Origin: Lamellibrachia satsuma
Taxonomy: Eukaryota > Annelida > Polychaeta > Sabellida > Siboglinidae
Reading direction: 5' to 3'
NCBI GenBank assembly: GCA_033239005.1
Contig: BSQZ01000094.1
Span: 1,839,622-1,903,621, forward strand
DNA length: 64,000 nt
Under the pieces are notes generated by a model. That model did no database searches and had not been told where the DNA came from. It saw nothing but the letters and a program-made list of their open reading frames with translations. This document shows, in pieces, positions 49,301 to 59,333 of this stretch (position 1 is its first letter; every line of letters starts with the position of its first letter). A program made the position numbers and the translations under genes.

Positions 49301-51632
49301 AGTGAGTGACAGTGGAGACTGACATGCCACCTAATGAGTGACGGTTGAGAGCAACACACCACCTAGTGAGTGACAGTTACAGTGGAGACTGTGGTGGGTG
49401 ACAGTGGAGACTGACATGCCACCTAGTGAGTGACAGTTGAAACTGACATGCAACTGAGGCTGACACACTGCCTAGTGAATGACAATTGAGACTGACATGC
49501 CACCTAGTGAGTGACAGTTGAGACTGACACACCACCTAGTGAGTGACAATTGAGACTGACATACCACCTAGTGAGTGACAATTGAGACTGACACACCACC
49601 TAGTGAGTGACAATTGAGAGTGACACACCACCTAGTGAGTGACAATTGAGAGTGACACACCACCTAGTGAGTGACAGTTGAGACTGACATGCCACCTAGT
49701 GAGTGACAGTTGAGAGCGACACACCACCTAATGAGTGACAGTTGAGAGTGACACACCACCTAGTGAGTGACAATTGAGACTGATATACCACCTAGTGAAT
49801 GACAGTTGAGACTGACACACCACCTAGTGAGTGACAGTTGAGACTGACACACCACCTAGTGAGTGACAGCTGAGACTGACACGCCATACTAGTGAGTGAC
49901 AGCTGAGACTGACACGCCATACTAGCGAGTGAGGCAGTACAGTCAAGTGTGTGGCAGTATTTTTAAATACTATGTACCTGTGTCAGCTCTGGAAGTCCAG
50001 GTATTTCCAGTCTCCAGCCCTGGTCGTCCGTCAGATGCAGGTGAAGTCTGTTCAATTTATACATCGCCATTGTATCCAGAAGATCCAGAATGTCTTTCTT
50101 TGGGAAGAAGTTCCGACTCACATCCATCATTAGTCCTCTGTACTCGTACCTACAATCAGAGACCATAATCATATGTTGAGGGTCCATAACATTTGACACG
50201 TATTTGCAAAATTTCGTTTTTAAAATATCATCACAAAAAATGTTCTCCAAATCTTACTAGTCAGCATTTCTGAATAATTAACTATAAGAAGCCCAATTAT
50301 GTTGTCAACCTATTACTTTACAATATTTATAAGGTGGTGTCCATATTCCTTGTTATATCCAGTTAATACTCCTTATAAAATCATTCCAACTTCTGCATTT
50401 GTAAATTAAGACAAACACAAATGCTTCTATCATTAAACTGTAATAATTGATCAAACAATTCTGTGGAATTACACATATTAATTAACCTGTCTTAAAAGTA
50501 CACACTGTCCAAATTAGAGGCCACACTAAACATACTGTTCAGAGTTAGGATGTTGAAACTTCTAACCCTCTAATTTGGATGAAGATTCAACTTCTAATCT
50601 CTGTGAAACTACATCCATACATGTCAAATCAAACAGTGTATCCATAACTCATGCACATTTTATGACACCTGACAGTCTTGGGAGACATTCCTTATTATTT
50701 TGTGTATCTTGAACAAAGCTTTTTATTATTACGGGATATGGCTCATGTCTGTTAAATGATATGGGTTTGTTTGTGGGCCTTATGGATTTCTGTTGCAGGA
50801 CTAACAGCTGCGCACCTCTCGGGATTGGTGTTTGTGTGCATCAGTGGAGTACATGAAAATTTTTTTTTAATCTCATCGTGCAATGCCACCATCAACATCT
50901 GAGCCTCTGAAGAGGTCATGTCTCAGTTAGACTTTCTGGTTTGTTTTATATAAATGTAGGGAATAGTTAGTTTGAAAAAAAATTCTTATGATGTGACATA
51001 AGTGTATTTGAGCAGGGACATTGCCAGGTTTACTGGTAGAAGCTGTTGAGGTGAAATGGTGGATTTTTTGAGGATTTTAATAGGCAGAAGGATATTTTTT
51101 GTCACAAGACATATGCACGCCGTAATAGGTAAACATTGACAAGTATCGCACATACACGCATATTACAAGAGCTAGTTTCATTTTGACCAAACTCAATCAG
51201 CATGTCGATGGGATGATGAGTGGCAGGTAAAACGTTTTAGAATTTCTGATGGTCCCGTTTTCTTGTAAACATACAAAACGTTAACATAGTCACCAATGGG
51301 AAAGTCAACTGTTGACTGAACCCTGATATTGCGTACCTTGGGGCATCAGAGATGCGGGCCACTGGTAGATGAGTCAGCGTGTCATCCCCTAGACTCAGCA
51401 GAGTCTGGATGCCATAGAAGACGCCCGTTTCACTCTCTCCCTTTAACAACACCACCTCCTTCTTCTGATCAACCTGCAGTGAGTAAGCTTGCTGTTTGCG
51501 AGGTCCAGACACCCCAGGAACATCCACGGTGCCAACTGTCAGCACAATACACTTTGACTGCCGACTTTCTTTTGTCAATGGGATCCCAGTAGCATCTAGA
51601 CAGAGAAATAGGGAATTTTTAAAGCCACACAT

Positions 51633-51669
<37 letters not shown>

Positions 51670-54259
51670 TGAAAAAAGGCTAACACTTACAAAATCAACA
51701 TAAAAAAGTCTGAAAAAACGAGATATCAGCTTGACATAAAGAGAATTCTTATTTCTGCCAACCACTTGGTGGATTGCCTGAAAATAGTTTAGTTTAAAAT
51801 CACTAGCCAACCAGCATTGTGAATTTAGTTTAATTACTTTTAGCTGAATTTAGTTTAATATCTCTAGCCAGCAATGTGAATTTATTTTGTTTCTCATCAA
51901 ATCAATTATGTTCTGGCCAATATAGATGAGTTGCCAACTAATTAAAATGTGATTAAACTGTCACGCAAAGCTGGGGCCAAACAACCGAGAAGTGAGAACT
52001 ATTTTTTTAACTGTATACATTATGAACCTAAGTGTCAATTTCCTGTATGGCTTAATCATCAAATGTATAAATGAGCTTTATACTACATGGCGCAAAGGTA
52101 TCAGAAAATGTTTTAATCTACCATTTTGCACCCACTGTAATACGCTGCTACTTTTAGTCTCTCAATTCAAATGCTGATTATGAATCGATTGTTGCACTTT
52201 ATGAGGAATTGCCTAACAAGCAGTGAGTCTAACTTGAAGATTGCATTGTTTTAATGCGTAATTGTGCAACTTTGAATATATGAATAGCGATAGTATTATT
52301 ATTAATATTTCCCCCAAAACAATACTCCAAAACCCTGACACCCAATCAAAATGCTTCAAGACGCATCTTCTGATGCATTTGTTTTTAAACAGTTTGTATT
52401 CAAGCACACGGTAAAATATTACAGCTGTACATAGACTGAAAGGACTTCCTTCTCTCAATTAATGTTGGCATGCACATTAGGAAGAATGGTGCTTTTTGCA
52501 TAGACTCACAAGAACGTATTATTGTATCAATAGAATTGTATGAAATGACAGACATGGCAAGTTTTTGTTCTACAAGTAGATGATGTACGTATACACACAG
52601 TTGACTAGGACCTGGAATGGCACATTGGCATTTAAACACAGAATCAAGTAATACAGCATCAGTTTCAGTTAGATAAGAAACCATGCCTTTCCACTTCCTA
52701 ACAGATCTTACCACTGAGAATGCGAGCTTTCTCCATGGTTTGTTTATCAGCCACAATGACCCAGGTATCTTTGTTGATGGACAGCTTTGCATGAGAGACA
52801 TTGAAATGCAGAGGTGACGGGACCACTGTTGGCGCCAGCTTCTGCCAAGGCACAAAGTTGTGCTTGTATCGTTCTGCAACACTAAATGGATCGTACTTAT
52901 CCATCGGGACTCGCTTCCACTGGGCAGGTTGGTCAAAACTGGCAAGAAACTTAAGCGATTCTCCCGCTGTGCATTTGAGTATGCGCGGTTGTGCATCAGG
53001 CGCAACGATGTACCAGTTGGGCAACATGTCAGATCTGGCGATTAACCAACGGAACGCAACCAGCGGCAGTGTGATACTGCCCCCTGGAGGCAGATCTTTG
53101 AATGAATCTGTTGGCTCGAGGCGGTACAAATCGCCATTAATGTGAGACCACTTGATGCCGAATTTGTCCAGGTGCATATTGTCCTTGGAGAACATGGATG
53201 GATGTTGTAGGAACAGTGCCCAACTACCCCTGGTGGTTATGATGCTGCTGCCACCGTTTCGTAGAGTCAGCTCTGCCTGGAACTTGCCGGGTACATTGTC
53301 GCCGTCGATCATGTTGCTGATAACTTTGTATCGCACGTCAAGTTTGTTGCTCAGATAGTCAACCAATTTCTGTATTTCCAGGTTATGAACCTCTTCTGAA
53401 ACAAAGATTCAGGAATGCCGTAAACATGTTGAAAGCCTAATTATCATGCCAGCACAAATCTCCTTTAACACAAGCATTCTAGTCCATTTGTTTTGGGCTA
53501 ATAAGATATTTAACTTTATTGTTCTTCACTGCAATTTCACAGAAGTTAGAAGTTGCCACCATGACAGAAAGTTGCTCCACATAGATAATAAAATGTAATA
53601 TAAATAATTTAATGTCAGTAATAAAAAAACAACAAACAGTTATGCCAAAGAAAACAACATATAATTACCATCCTTGGTTGAAAATGTTAGTGTTAAGTTT
53701 CAGCATATACTGTATGTGGAAAAACAGGGTTTGAAACAAGCCCATTACCATATAGGTTCCCATATTTTAGGAGCCCCCACAAGGAATTATGGATCTCAGG
53801 TTACTTAAATTCAAAACTTAAGTAATTAAGCTTAATTAAAATCATTAACACATTACATAGTATTGGATGTAAATTCGTTCAAACAGGCAAAAAGAATATA
53901 GCACTTAGCACTGTTTACAGTTTACACTGTTTACACAAAGAGAAGAATGTTCAGAGTTGTTACTGAATAAATTAATTAGATGATCAAACTTATAGTTTGG
54001 TATCACCACTGACAATGTCGTGAAGAACCCCCATGGGCTTCCGTGTTACCCTTGTTTTACCCCCATGAACCCTGAGTGAGATTTATAAAATACCTTGAGT
54101 GGAGTCAGAATGGGTTCCATGAAACATCTCTTGTTTTTCTTTCTTCAGGACGAATTCAAGTAAGAGAAAGCCAATAACAACAACAGCGACTCCAATGGCG
54201 AAGATAAGTTTAATGAGGAACTTCACATTGTATCGCATCTTCATTTTGCTGTCTCTCAT
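37310..54259 (-). CDS. Beta-N-acetylhexosaminidase (GH20, chitobiase type), 10 exons
   Basis: Exons in coding order: 54259-54094, 53395-52712, 51595-51337, 50149-49978, 48545-48168, 47296-46982, 45862-45625, 40826-40586, 39564-39427, 37388-37310. All nine introns are GT-AG, every junction keeps phase, and the sum is 2670 nt, or 889 residues plus TAG. Residues 18-38 form one hydrophobic segment after a Lys/Arg-rich start, so a type II signal anchor is likely. Next come a CHB_HEX-like domain (~57-215), GH20b (~220-370), the catalytic barrel (~371-760) with HLTDDQGWR (408-416), EIDMPGH (482-488) and HFGGDE (562-567; D566/E567 as catalytic pair by family analogy), and a C-terminal domain ending at 889. 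GH20 enzymes remove terminal GlcNAc or GalNAc; this architecture is that of chitobiases (about 850-890 aa), so chito-oligosaccharides are the likely substrate. ATG 54259 is the first in its exon. The acceptor before 54268 implies a 5' non-coding exon I could not locate, or further coding sequence upstream. Confidence 0.93.
37389..39426 (-). other. Hexosaminidase intron 9
   Basis: A 2038-bp GT-AG intron, AT-rich, with no element recognised. A CRE-like TGACGTCAC lies in a small tandem at about 37702-37750. Confidence 0.6.
39427..39564 (-). CDS. Hexosaminidase exon 9 (C-terminal domain)
   Basis: A 138-nt exon, acceptor ACTGTTACAG, donor TCCAG|GTTCTT. It reads DTKDQSMNINVAFPGLKIQY and SSNAGRSWLDV. 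The 'FPGLKIQYS-x-(D/N)-G(R/K)-x-W' pattern is that of the chitobiase C-terminal Ig-like domain. A competing open frame in the same bases was rejected because it breaks this pattern and the splice phase. Confidence 0.92.
39568..39780. repeat. ~58-bp tandem repeat at the 3' end of intron 8
   Basis: Four diverged copies containing TCATAATAATAAC-AGTCCTTTACAAC-TTTTGTTCTATCTA-like segments. In the gene's sense the array abuts the acceptor of exon 9. Confidence 0.8.
40586..40826 (-). CDS. Hexosaminidase exon 8 (barrel end)
   Basis: A 241-nt exon, acceptor CTCTTGTCAG, donor AGCAA|GTACGT. The junction with exon 7 restores G-IQSQVWTETIRTR, and LYPRLIAFAERAWH closes the barrel. The exon ends at YYLPPPGAS, the usual link to the C-terminal domain. 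Confidence 0.95.
41279..45370. repeat. 20-bp satellite in intron 7, about 204 copies
   Basis: The unit CAGAGTGAAGGACAAGTTAA repeats for about 4.1 kb. Common variants are GGGCAAG, AAAGACAAG, CAAGATAAC, CAAGCTAACGG and TTAACATAG. Only one phase change was found (a 10-bp half-unit loss near 42890). It fills most of the 4798-bp intron between exons 7 and 8. Rare-variant blocks recur with 520- and 420-bp spacing. Open frames in it are repeat translations. Confidence 0.98.
45625..45862 (-). CDS. Hexosaminidase exon 7 (barrel)
   Basis: A 238-nt exon, acceptor TTTGTTTCAG, donor TTATTG|GTAAAT. It contains VILSLASHLYFDHPQEPDPE and YWATRYIDTQKVFKY, the 'HLYFDHP' segment typical of chitobiase-type GH20. 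The following intron is 4798 bp because of a 20-bp satellite. Confidence 0.95.
46294..46545 (+). pseudogene. LINE ORF2 tail fragment inside intron 6
   Basis: The plus strand reads MKQRLHWYGHVRRRGSND, VPGARRRDRPKLQYMDVV and NRDMKNNGIVEAATQDRRLW. The 'L-x-W-Y-G-H-V-x-R' start followed by 'P-G-x-R-x-R-x-R-P-K' is the usual C-terminus of a LINE RT protein. About 80 codons are open, antisense to the host gene and confined to its intron. Confidence 0.75.
46982..47296 (-). CDS. Hexosaminidase exon 6 (catalytic Asp-Glu)
   Basis: A 315-nt phase-0 exon, acceptor TTCCTCGCAG, donor TAAG|GTGAGT. ETFHFGGDEVPSNA carries the catalytic Asp-Glu pair. LQGWGDIFF and SHAWMSRHP supply aromatic residues that line the sugar pocket in family members. 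Confidence 0.96.
47337..47580 (-). repeat. SINE family, copy G, in intron 5
   Basis: GGTAAAAACTACATTCC, GTCCAGTCCTTAGGACCG, GACTTCTCTGGGAAGCATTC, GCTCATTTATACAGCTGAAT and GGTGGAGTAAACAAAATTG occur in the same order as in copies B, E and F. It ends only about 40 bp from the exon 6 acceptor. Confidence 0.65.
47645..47925. repeat. 15-bp minisatellite in intron 5, about 19 copies
   Basis: The unit GTCCCTCTAGCACGC with variants. The open frames VPLAR (plus) and GRVLE / RARGS (minus) arise because 15 is divisible by three. Confidence 0.94.
48168..48545 (-). CDS. Hexosaminidase exon 5 (barrel, EIDMPGH)
   Basis: A 378-nt phase-0 exon, acceptor TTAACTTTCAG, donor ATAAG|GTGAGT. It contains YYTVNDYKEILKYAKAR and IKVIPEIDMPGHSHAAI. 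One N-glycosylation sequon (NSSG) is present. Confidence 0.95.
48883..48949. repeat. 11-bp tandem repeat in intron 4, 6 copies
   Basis: GCAAGGAGCGT repeated, the first copy reading GCAAGGAGCAT. Confidence 0.93.
49197..49932. repeat. 32-bp minisatellite in intron 4, about 22 copies
   Basis: The unit is GAGTGACAGTTGAGACTGAC plus ATGCCACCTAGT, with alternation of ACATGCC, ACACACC and ATATACC. It reaches to within about 50 bp of the exon 4 donor. Confidence 0.94.
49978..50149 (-). CDS. Hexosaminidase exon 4 (barrel start)
   Basis: A 172-nt exon, acceptor TGATTGTAG, donor CACAG|GTACAT. YEYRGLMMDVSRNFFP and LNRLHLHLTDDQGWRLEI are the classic first strands of the GH20 catalytic barrel. Confidence 0.95.
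50150..51336 (-). other. Hexosaminidase intron 3
   Basis: A 1187-bp GT-AG intron, AT-rich, with no element recognised. Confidence 0.6.
51337..51595 (-). CDS. Hexosaminidase exon 3 (GH20b domain)
   Basis: A 259-nt exon, acceptor TCTCTGTCTAG, donor CCAAG|GTACGC. It encodes ATGIPLTKESRQSKCIVLTV to the GVFYGIQTLLSL segment that precedes the barrel in GH20 enzymes. Confidence 0.93.
51596..52711 (-). other. Hexosaminidase intron 2
   Basis: A 1116-bp GT-AG intron with an interrupted TA run at about 51630-51670. Nothing else is recognised. Confidence 0.6.
52712..53395 (-). CDS. Hexosaminidase exon 2 (CHB_HEX-like domain)
   Basis: A 684-nt exon with acceptor TTTGTTTCAG and donor AGTG|GTAAGA. It encodes residues 57-283, from VHNLEIQKLVDYLSN through RGSWALFLQHPSMFS to the start of GH20b (LAPTVVPSPLHFNV, INKDTWVIVADKQTM). 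It carries one N-glycosylation sequon (NVSH), consistent with a lumenal or outer face. Confidence 0.93.
53396..54093 (-). other. Hexosaminidase intron 1 (first located)
   Basis: A 698-bp GT-AG intron without recognised elements. Confidence 0.6.
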
Positions 54260-54268
54260 GTGTCTTAC
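54094..54268 (-). CDS. Hexosaminidase exon 1 (start and membrane anchor)
   Basis: The acceptor TTTTCATTGCAG precedes 54268 and the donor CAAG|GTATTT follows 54094. The ATG at 54259-54257 begins MRDSKMKMRYNVKF, and LIFAIGVAVVVIGFLLL is the membrane segment. The frame upstream of the ATG is open only as QVRH, so coding could in principle extend into an earlier exon. The exon ends in phase 1. Confidence 0.85.
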
Positions 54269-55095
54269 CTGCAATGAAAATATACAAAACACAAATTAAA
54301 CGGTTATCATTTGATGTTGTGTGGGCGTTGATTTCGGACAATATGGTCCACTATTCGAAGTTAAATGTACTCATTATCAATTATTAGGAGCACATTTCTA
54401 CTGTTTCTTGATTCCAATGTATGACACTGAATACACATGTGAAACGGTTATTGCATGTCAATTTTAAATCTTAAGTTATTAATTCCGATAGATTATATTG
54501 GGGGTTTTGCCTTTGGGCATTTGTTGGTGATCATGAACTAGAGTAGACGAAATTATTTATGCCACTAAATGACATTCCTACCTCTTTTTTACATCACTGC
54601 ATTCATTCCATATAAAAAAACACACATATTCATTTTAAAATAATGTGTTTTTGTGAACTGTTTCGGTCTAATTAGCACCGGGTAGCAGCCTGGGCTGGGA
54701 TGAATTAAAAAATTAATTTGAATTATTCAATTCAATTCCTGAATTTGAATTGAAAGATTTTTACCAAGTGGAACTGGAATTTTGAGTAAGTTGATTTTTA
54801 GTAAGTTGAATTGAAATTGGAATAAAATGAATTGAACCTCATGTTCTTGTGCGATCTGGTTTTAATTCCAATGTGGTCCTCAATCCAACCCTAGAATTGC
54901 ATATAAACTCGGCCAAATTTGAACAGAGCGTCTGCCATGTGGCAATTGGAAAAAAGAATTCAGAAGTTCTGCTCAAATCAAACTATGGTGGGGTGTGATG
55001 AGCTTACTTTGAATTCAATACAGGTTGCAGCTCCTGCTCTAAGATAACATTTGTTGTCTGCCTGCACATATCTGAAACCATGTCTTTTGTGTGTG
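54269..55095. other. Upstream region of the located hexosaminidase exons
   Basis: AT-rich, with a low-complexity AATTGAATT stretch at about 54700-54850. No promoter or first exon could be identified. Confidence 0.4.
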
Positions 55096-57148
55096 CTAGG
55101 AATGTGTGAAGCCAGAGCCACCCCAATGGGGAATCCCTACAGTTGGCTTGCTACTGCTGCATTGTTTCATTGAGCAGGTATTTCTGAAACCATCAAATGT
55201 CTTTGTGTGGGGATCCCATGATGTACTGGTGTACTCCAGGATAGCCCTGAACAGAGTCTTGTAACACTGTGCCTTGATGTTGGTTGGGCAGCTAGAGAGG
55301 TTTCTCCTGAGGAATGCAAGGGTGTTGTTGGCCTTCTTCGTGATAGCATTAGCATAAGAATTCCAAGTCAAGTTCCCTGCTATTGTAACTCCAAGGTACT
55401 TTCCTGTCTTCACAAGAGTCAGATTGCTACCAAAGATGGCATAGGTAGCTGCAATAGGGTTCGGTTTCCTAGTGATTCTGATGAGCTAACATTTGTTCGG
55501 GTTGAATGATATCTTCCAGTCTTTCTCCCATTGTTGCAATTTGTCGAGGTCATCTTGCAGGATCTGGCTGTCATGTATTGTCTGTATCTTCCTGTACAAG
55601 AGGGTATCATCTGCGAAGAGTCCTGCGATGGAGTCGACCTTCTGAGGCATGTCATTTATGTATAGTAAGAACAAGAGGATTCTGAGTGCACTTCCTTGTG
55701 CGACACCTGAGGTGACTGAGACAGGACCAGATGTCTGTCCTTCTACCAGTACTCACTGGCTCCTACCAGCAAGGAAGCTCCTGATCCACACGAGGAGGTT
55801 GCCCCTGATGCCATAGTGCTGCAGTCTGATGGCCAGCAACTGGTTGGATATCTTGTTGAATGCCTTGCTAAAGTCAAGCAGGACCACATCGATCTGCTCT
55901 CTCTGGTCTAATGCAGCTGCTAGGTCTTGTAGCGTTATGGTCAGCTGCTCGGTCTTGTAGCGTATGATCAGCTGCTAGGTCTTGTAGCGTTATGATCAGC
56001 TGGCTTTCACATGATCTCCTCTTTCTGAAGCAGTGTTGCTGGTCAGAGAGGATCTTATGTGTGTCAAGGTGTTGCATAATCTGGCTATGGATGGTGTGCT
56101 CCATTACCTCGCTGCATACGGATGTTTGTGATATGGGTTGGTAGTTTGCTAGACTGCTGCAGTTGCCCTTCTTGAATGTTGGGGTGATATTAGCTTTCTT
56201 CCAGTCATCTGGTGGTGTGTGCTGGTGCAGTGATGCTCGGAAGATTAAAGTAAGTGCTAGGCTGATTTCTAGTGCGAAATCTTTCAGAAGTCTGGTCAGG
56301 ATGTTGTCCGGGCCAGCAGCGTTGTGTGGGTTAAGGCCTTGGAGGATCTTCTGGATGCCAGCTTGATCTATTGTGAACTGGTGTATGTCCTGGGATGGCT
56401 CTCCATTCATGGATGATATGTTGGTGCTGTCGTCGATGGTACAGACACTACTGAACTGCTCATTCAGCATAGTGGCTTTCTTCTGTGGGTCATTGGCTTG
56501 TACACCACCTATCTTGGGGGGAGGCGGCAACACCTCTGATGAAAGTGCACAGCTTCTTTGGGTTTCCATCGCTGGTGACAATGTCCTTGACGTATTTGTT
56601 ACAGGCATTCCTACATTCATATCTGGAATCCCTCTTCTTCAGCCCTTCATATTGATGAAAATTGTCTGGTTCACCAGTCAAGCGAGCCTTGCAGAAGGCT
56701 CTTTTCATCCGTTTGGGTATTCTCTTCACTTGCTTGGTGACACAGGGTTGGCTGTATCTTGGGGAAGACATCTTTGATGGAACTCTGGCTTCCATTCAAT
56801 CCACACACTAGTCTCTGAAGAGGTTTCATAAGTCATTGATGTTAGTCTGATTTGTGTTGTCTTGGTCCTTGGGTAAAGGAACAAGATGTTTATATCAGCC
56901 CTCAATATAACTGTATGTATGCGTTCTTCCATAGGAAGACCTTCCTTCGATAATCGTGGTGGTCTGATTCTCTTGGCAGGAGTGCTGGTCTCAACAAACA
57001 CAATGTCATGATCGCTAATTCCAGGAATGGTTTTACACTCCTGAATTAGGCTTGGCCGGTTTGTGATGAAGACATCTAGACTAGTAATACTAATAGTAGG
57101 TATGTGGCAATTCTGTGCATTGCCGCTAATTTGTTTGGTCTCGAGCAC
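55096..57148 (-). pseudogene. Dead LINE: endonuclease end plus reverse transcriptase
   Basis: In coding order on the minus strand: ITSLDVFITNRPSLIQE and IPGISDHDIVFVET (end of an APE-type endonuclease, 57.1-57.0 kb); a linker with MKRAFCKARLTGEP; LNPHNAAGPDNILTRLLKDF and WKKANITPTFKKGNCSSLAN (RT fingers, 56.3-56.15 kb); HKILSDQQHCFRKRRSCESQ; LFADDTLLYRKIQTIHD (catalytic F-A-D-D box, about 55.6 kb); SFNPNKC; KYLGVTIAGNLTWNSY, NNTLAFLRRNLSSCP and ILEYTSTSWDPHTK (thumb, 55.4-55.2 kb). The order matches jockey/CR1-type LINEs. It is broken by frame shifts, by stops and by a 29-bp triplication in the RT, and lacks the endonuclease N-terminus. It cannot be active. Confidence 0.85.
55916..56000. repeat. 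29-bp triplication inside the LINE RT
   Basis: Three tandem copies of GCTGCTAGGTCTTGTAGCGT plus TATGATCA, with one copy lacking a T. It interrupts the RT between the 'SCESQL' and 'DFSKAF'-type segments. Confidence 0.85.
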
Positions 57149-57371
57149 TATTTCGGACCAGATCGACCTGCGCTGCTGAGCCGTGTAGCAGTAGGCGCAC
57201 TCTTCGCTTCGTCGTGCGTGTTTTTTCTAGCTACCCCAGATCTCTTGTTTTGATGACGTAGATCACAGATTCTCCATTCACCGCGTCTTCGAAATTTCTG
57301 AATCCGACGACGGGAAGACTTCCAAAAGTTTTCGCGTGAATTTGGGTGTTTGTTTGCCCATCAAAATCATC

Positions 57372-58760
57372 ATGGCTTTACCTGAAGGTGAGTACAATAT
57401 CTTACAGAACTATGATAATATTATTCCTTCATTAGTTTTCTGTATTTCATGAACTTTTCACGTTGTTTGAACGATTCCCAAGTGATCTATTTGGATGCGC
57501 AGAAATTGATGTCAACATTGGAAATGCCCAAGCTGGCAGAATTTTACATCAGATTCATTTTCCATTTGAACCTACTAAACTTTATCAAATGTCACTACAA
57601 ATGGTTCTGATTGTTAGATTTATTTCTTATCAAGTTATTCATGGTGCAATTTAGGCATTTTTTTTACTTTGTAACGCCAATTATTGAAGATTTTGAAAGC
57701 TACCTCCTTGGGCCAAAATAGATTCAGCTGGTGTAATGCAGGTCATGTGACTGATTTCTGGCAATCTGATTGGCTGACACTTGATGGTTACAAAACAATT
57801 GCCATGTGCTTCACATGCTGAAATGCTGTCAGCATGAAAATGTGTTGTTTTCAGTGGTTATTTCACACTCAATTGTGTACTTTAATCATGTAATAAAATT
57901 TACCTTGACATTCTCAAAGAATTATGCTATCTATTTTTGAAGTGTCTGTTGTTTGAATTTTTAGGGTGATTAAAAATTTTTACTGGTAAGGCAACTGGGC
58001 TATGATTTCTTTTGCCATCCCATTTGTGATTTTAAATTTGCATTTCTCTTTCTCAGGTTTGTCTGTCCATCAACATGAAGAAGAAGTCGGTTTTGCCAAC
58101 CAAGGTAGGTGCTGCTCGGCAATTCTTGATGTATACCTACAGCCCCATCCCTGGCCAAGATCTGAAGACGGGCAATTATGGGAATGTTCAGTGCTGGAAA
58201 GCAGAGGTGCAAACATGCCAGGATTGATTTCCTCAGGGCGAGGATGATGGCTAGAAAGAATTGTGTGGTGCCATACATGGATCGTCTGTTCAGAGGGAAC
58301 GAATTGTGAACTGGGCTGTTCGTAGGGCAATGAAAAATAGGAAGGCAAGTCAAAAGAAACAGGTTGAGTTTAGGAAGGAACTCTGTAGGCATGCAGCGAT
58401 GAAGACACAGAAGAAAGTGGAGAGAGAAAGAAAGGTTATTGAGGCGAAAGTCAAAAGTGTTGACTTGAGAGACATTCAAGCTACATTCCCGGATCGTGAT
58501 GAAACCACTTGGTCTGATCTTGCAGATATCATGACTGGTGCTGCTGTTGGTCGGAACATGTCACACTTGGTATGATGCAGACACAAAGGAGAAGACTACA
58601 TATTCTGGCAGAATTGAGAAGCTGAAGGAAAGGAAATGTGATTCCATATGTTGTGAGTTACTGGAACAGTGGTGAAACCTATGACGATGCAGTGGATTAC
58701 ACAATTTCTATGTATGAACTGGGAGCAGACCTTATCTGTGAGGATTTGGTGTTGTGTTAG
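57372..58760 (+). pseudogene. Decayed two-exon-like coding relic, family not recognised
   Basis: A possible first exon reads MALPE-G and ends in a strong donor (GAAG|GTGAGT after 57387). After an intron of about 670 bp an acceptor (TTTCTCAG) opens GLSVHQHEEEVGFANQ. A second start at 58075 gives MKKKSVLPTKVGAARQF. Coding-like stretches then move between frames: HARIDFLRARMMARKN (58210-58260), ERIVNWAVRRAMKNRKAS and KELCRHAAMKTQKKVERE with DIQATFPDRDETTWSD (58300-58530), WYDADTKEKTTYSGRIEKLK (58568-58625) and NVIPYVVSYWNSGETYDDA to GADLICEDLVLC, TAG 58758-58760. At least three one-base shifts are needed to connect them. A Lys/Arg/Glu-rich central helix and a Trp-rich C-terminal domain are visible. 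It may derive from a transposon-associated or multicopy gene. Confidence 0.4.
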
Positions 58761-59333
58761 AACTGTCACGAATGCATAATTGTGTAAATATATGACTGAA
58801 CTTTCAACTAGACTTGAGCCTAAATCTGCCATCATATCAATTCATAATCATGGACTACTTACCAGACTTGTTATTGGCCAAGACAGTTAATTTGGAGAAG
58901 GGCAAGAACTTTTACTGGCCTTAGGGTTAAGCTGCAAGAACCAATTCAAGATTACATGGAATATATCATCAGGAGGTAACGGAATGTTGGTCGTAACTGA
59001 ACACAGGTAAATTTTTAACTTCATTAAAAAAATATTTTCAGCACTTTTTCCAAGAGGATTAAATATGTTTTTCTATTTCAGAATACTGTGGTCTTCTTTG
59101 TCTTTTAATAAGCTTTCTAATGATACCAACATTTTGGATGTAGGACAATTATAAAGAAAATTATGGCTGTTTATCTGGGTCCCCAAATTATGGCAGAAAT
59201 GGGTCACAGGTCACATTTCATTATGTATTGTTTTCCATTAAGACAATTACCAAAAAGTGGGTTAATTTGGGCGTATAAAAATTGTCATAACTTTCTTGAT
59301 GTTTGTCATATAAGAGAGATCTGTGTGTCATTG

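Noticed and set aside
58000..58479. 159-codon minus-strand frame
   Set aside because: A shadow of the plus-strand coding relic, whose segments have more gene-like composition.
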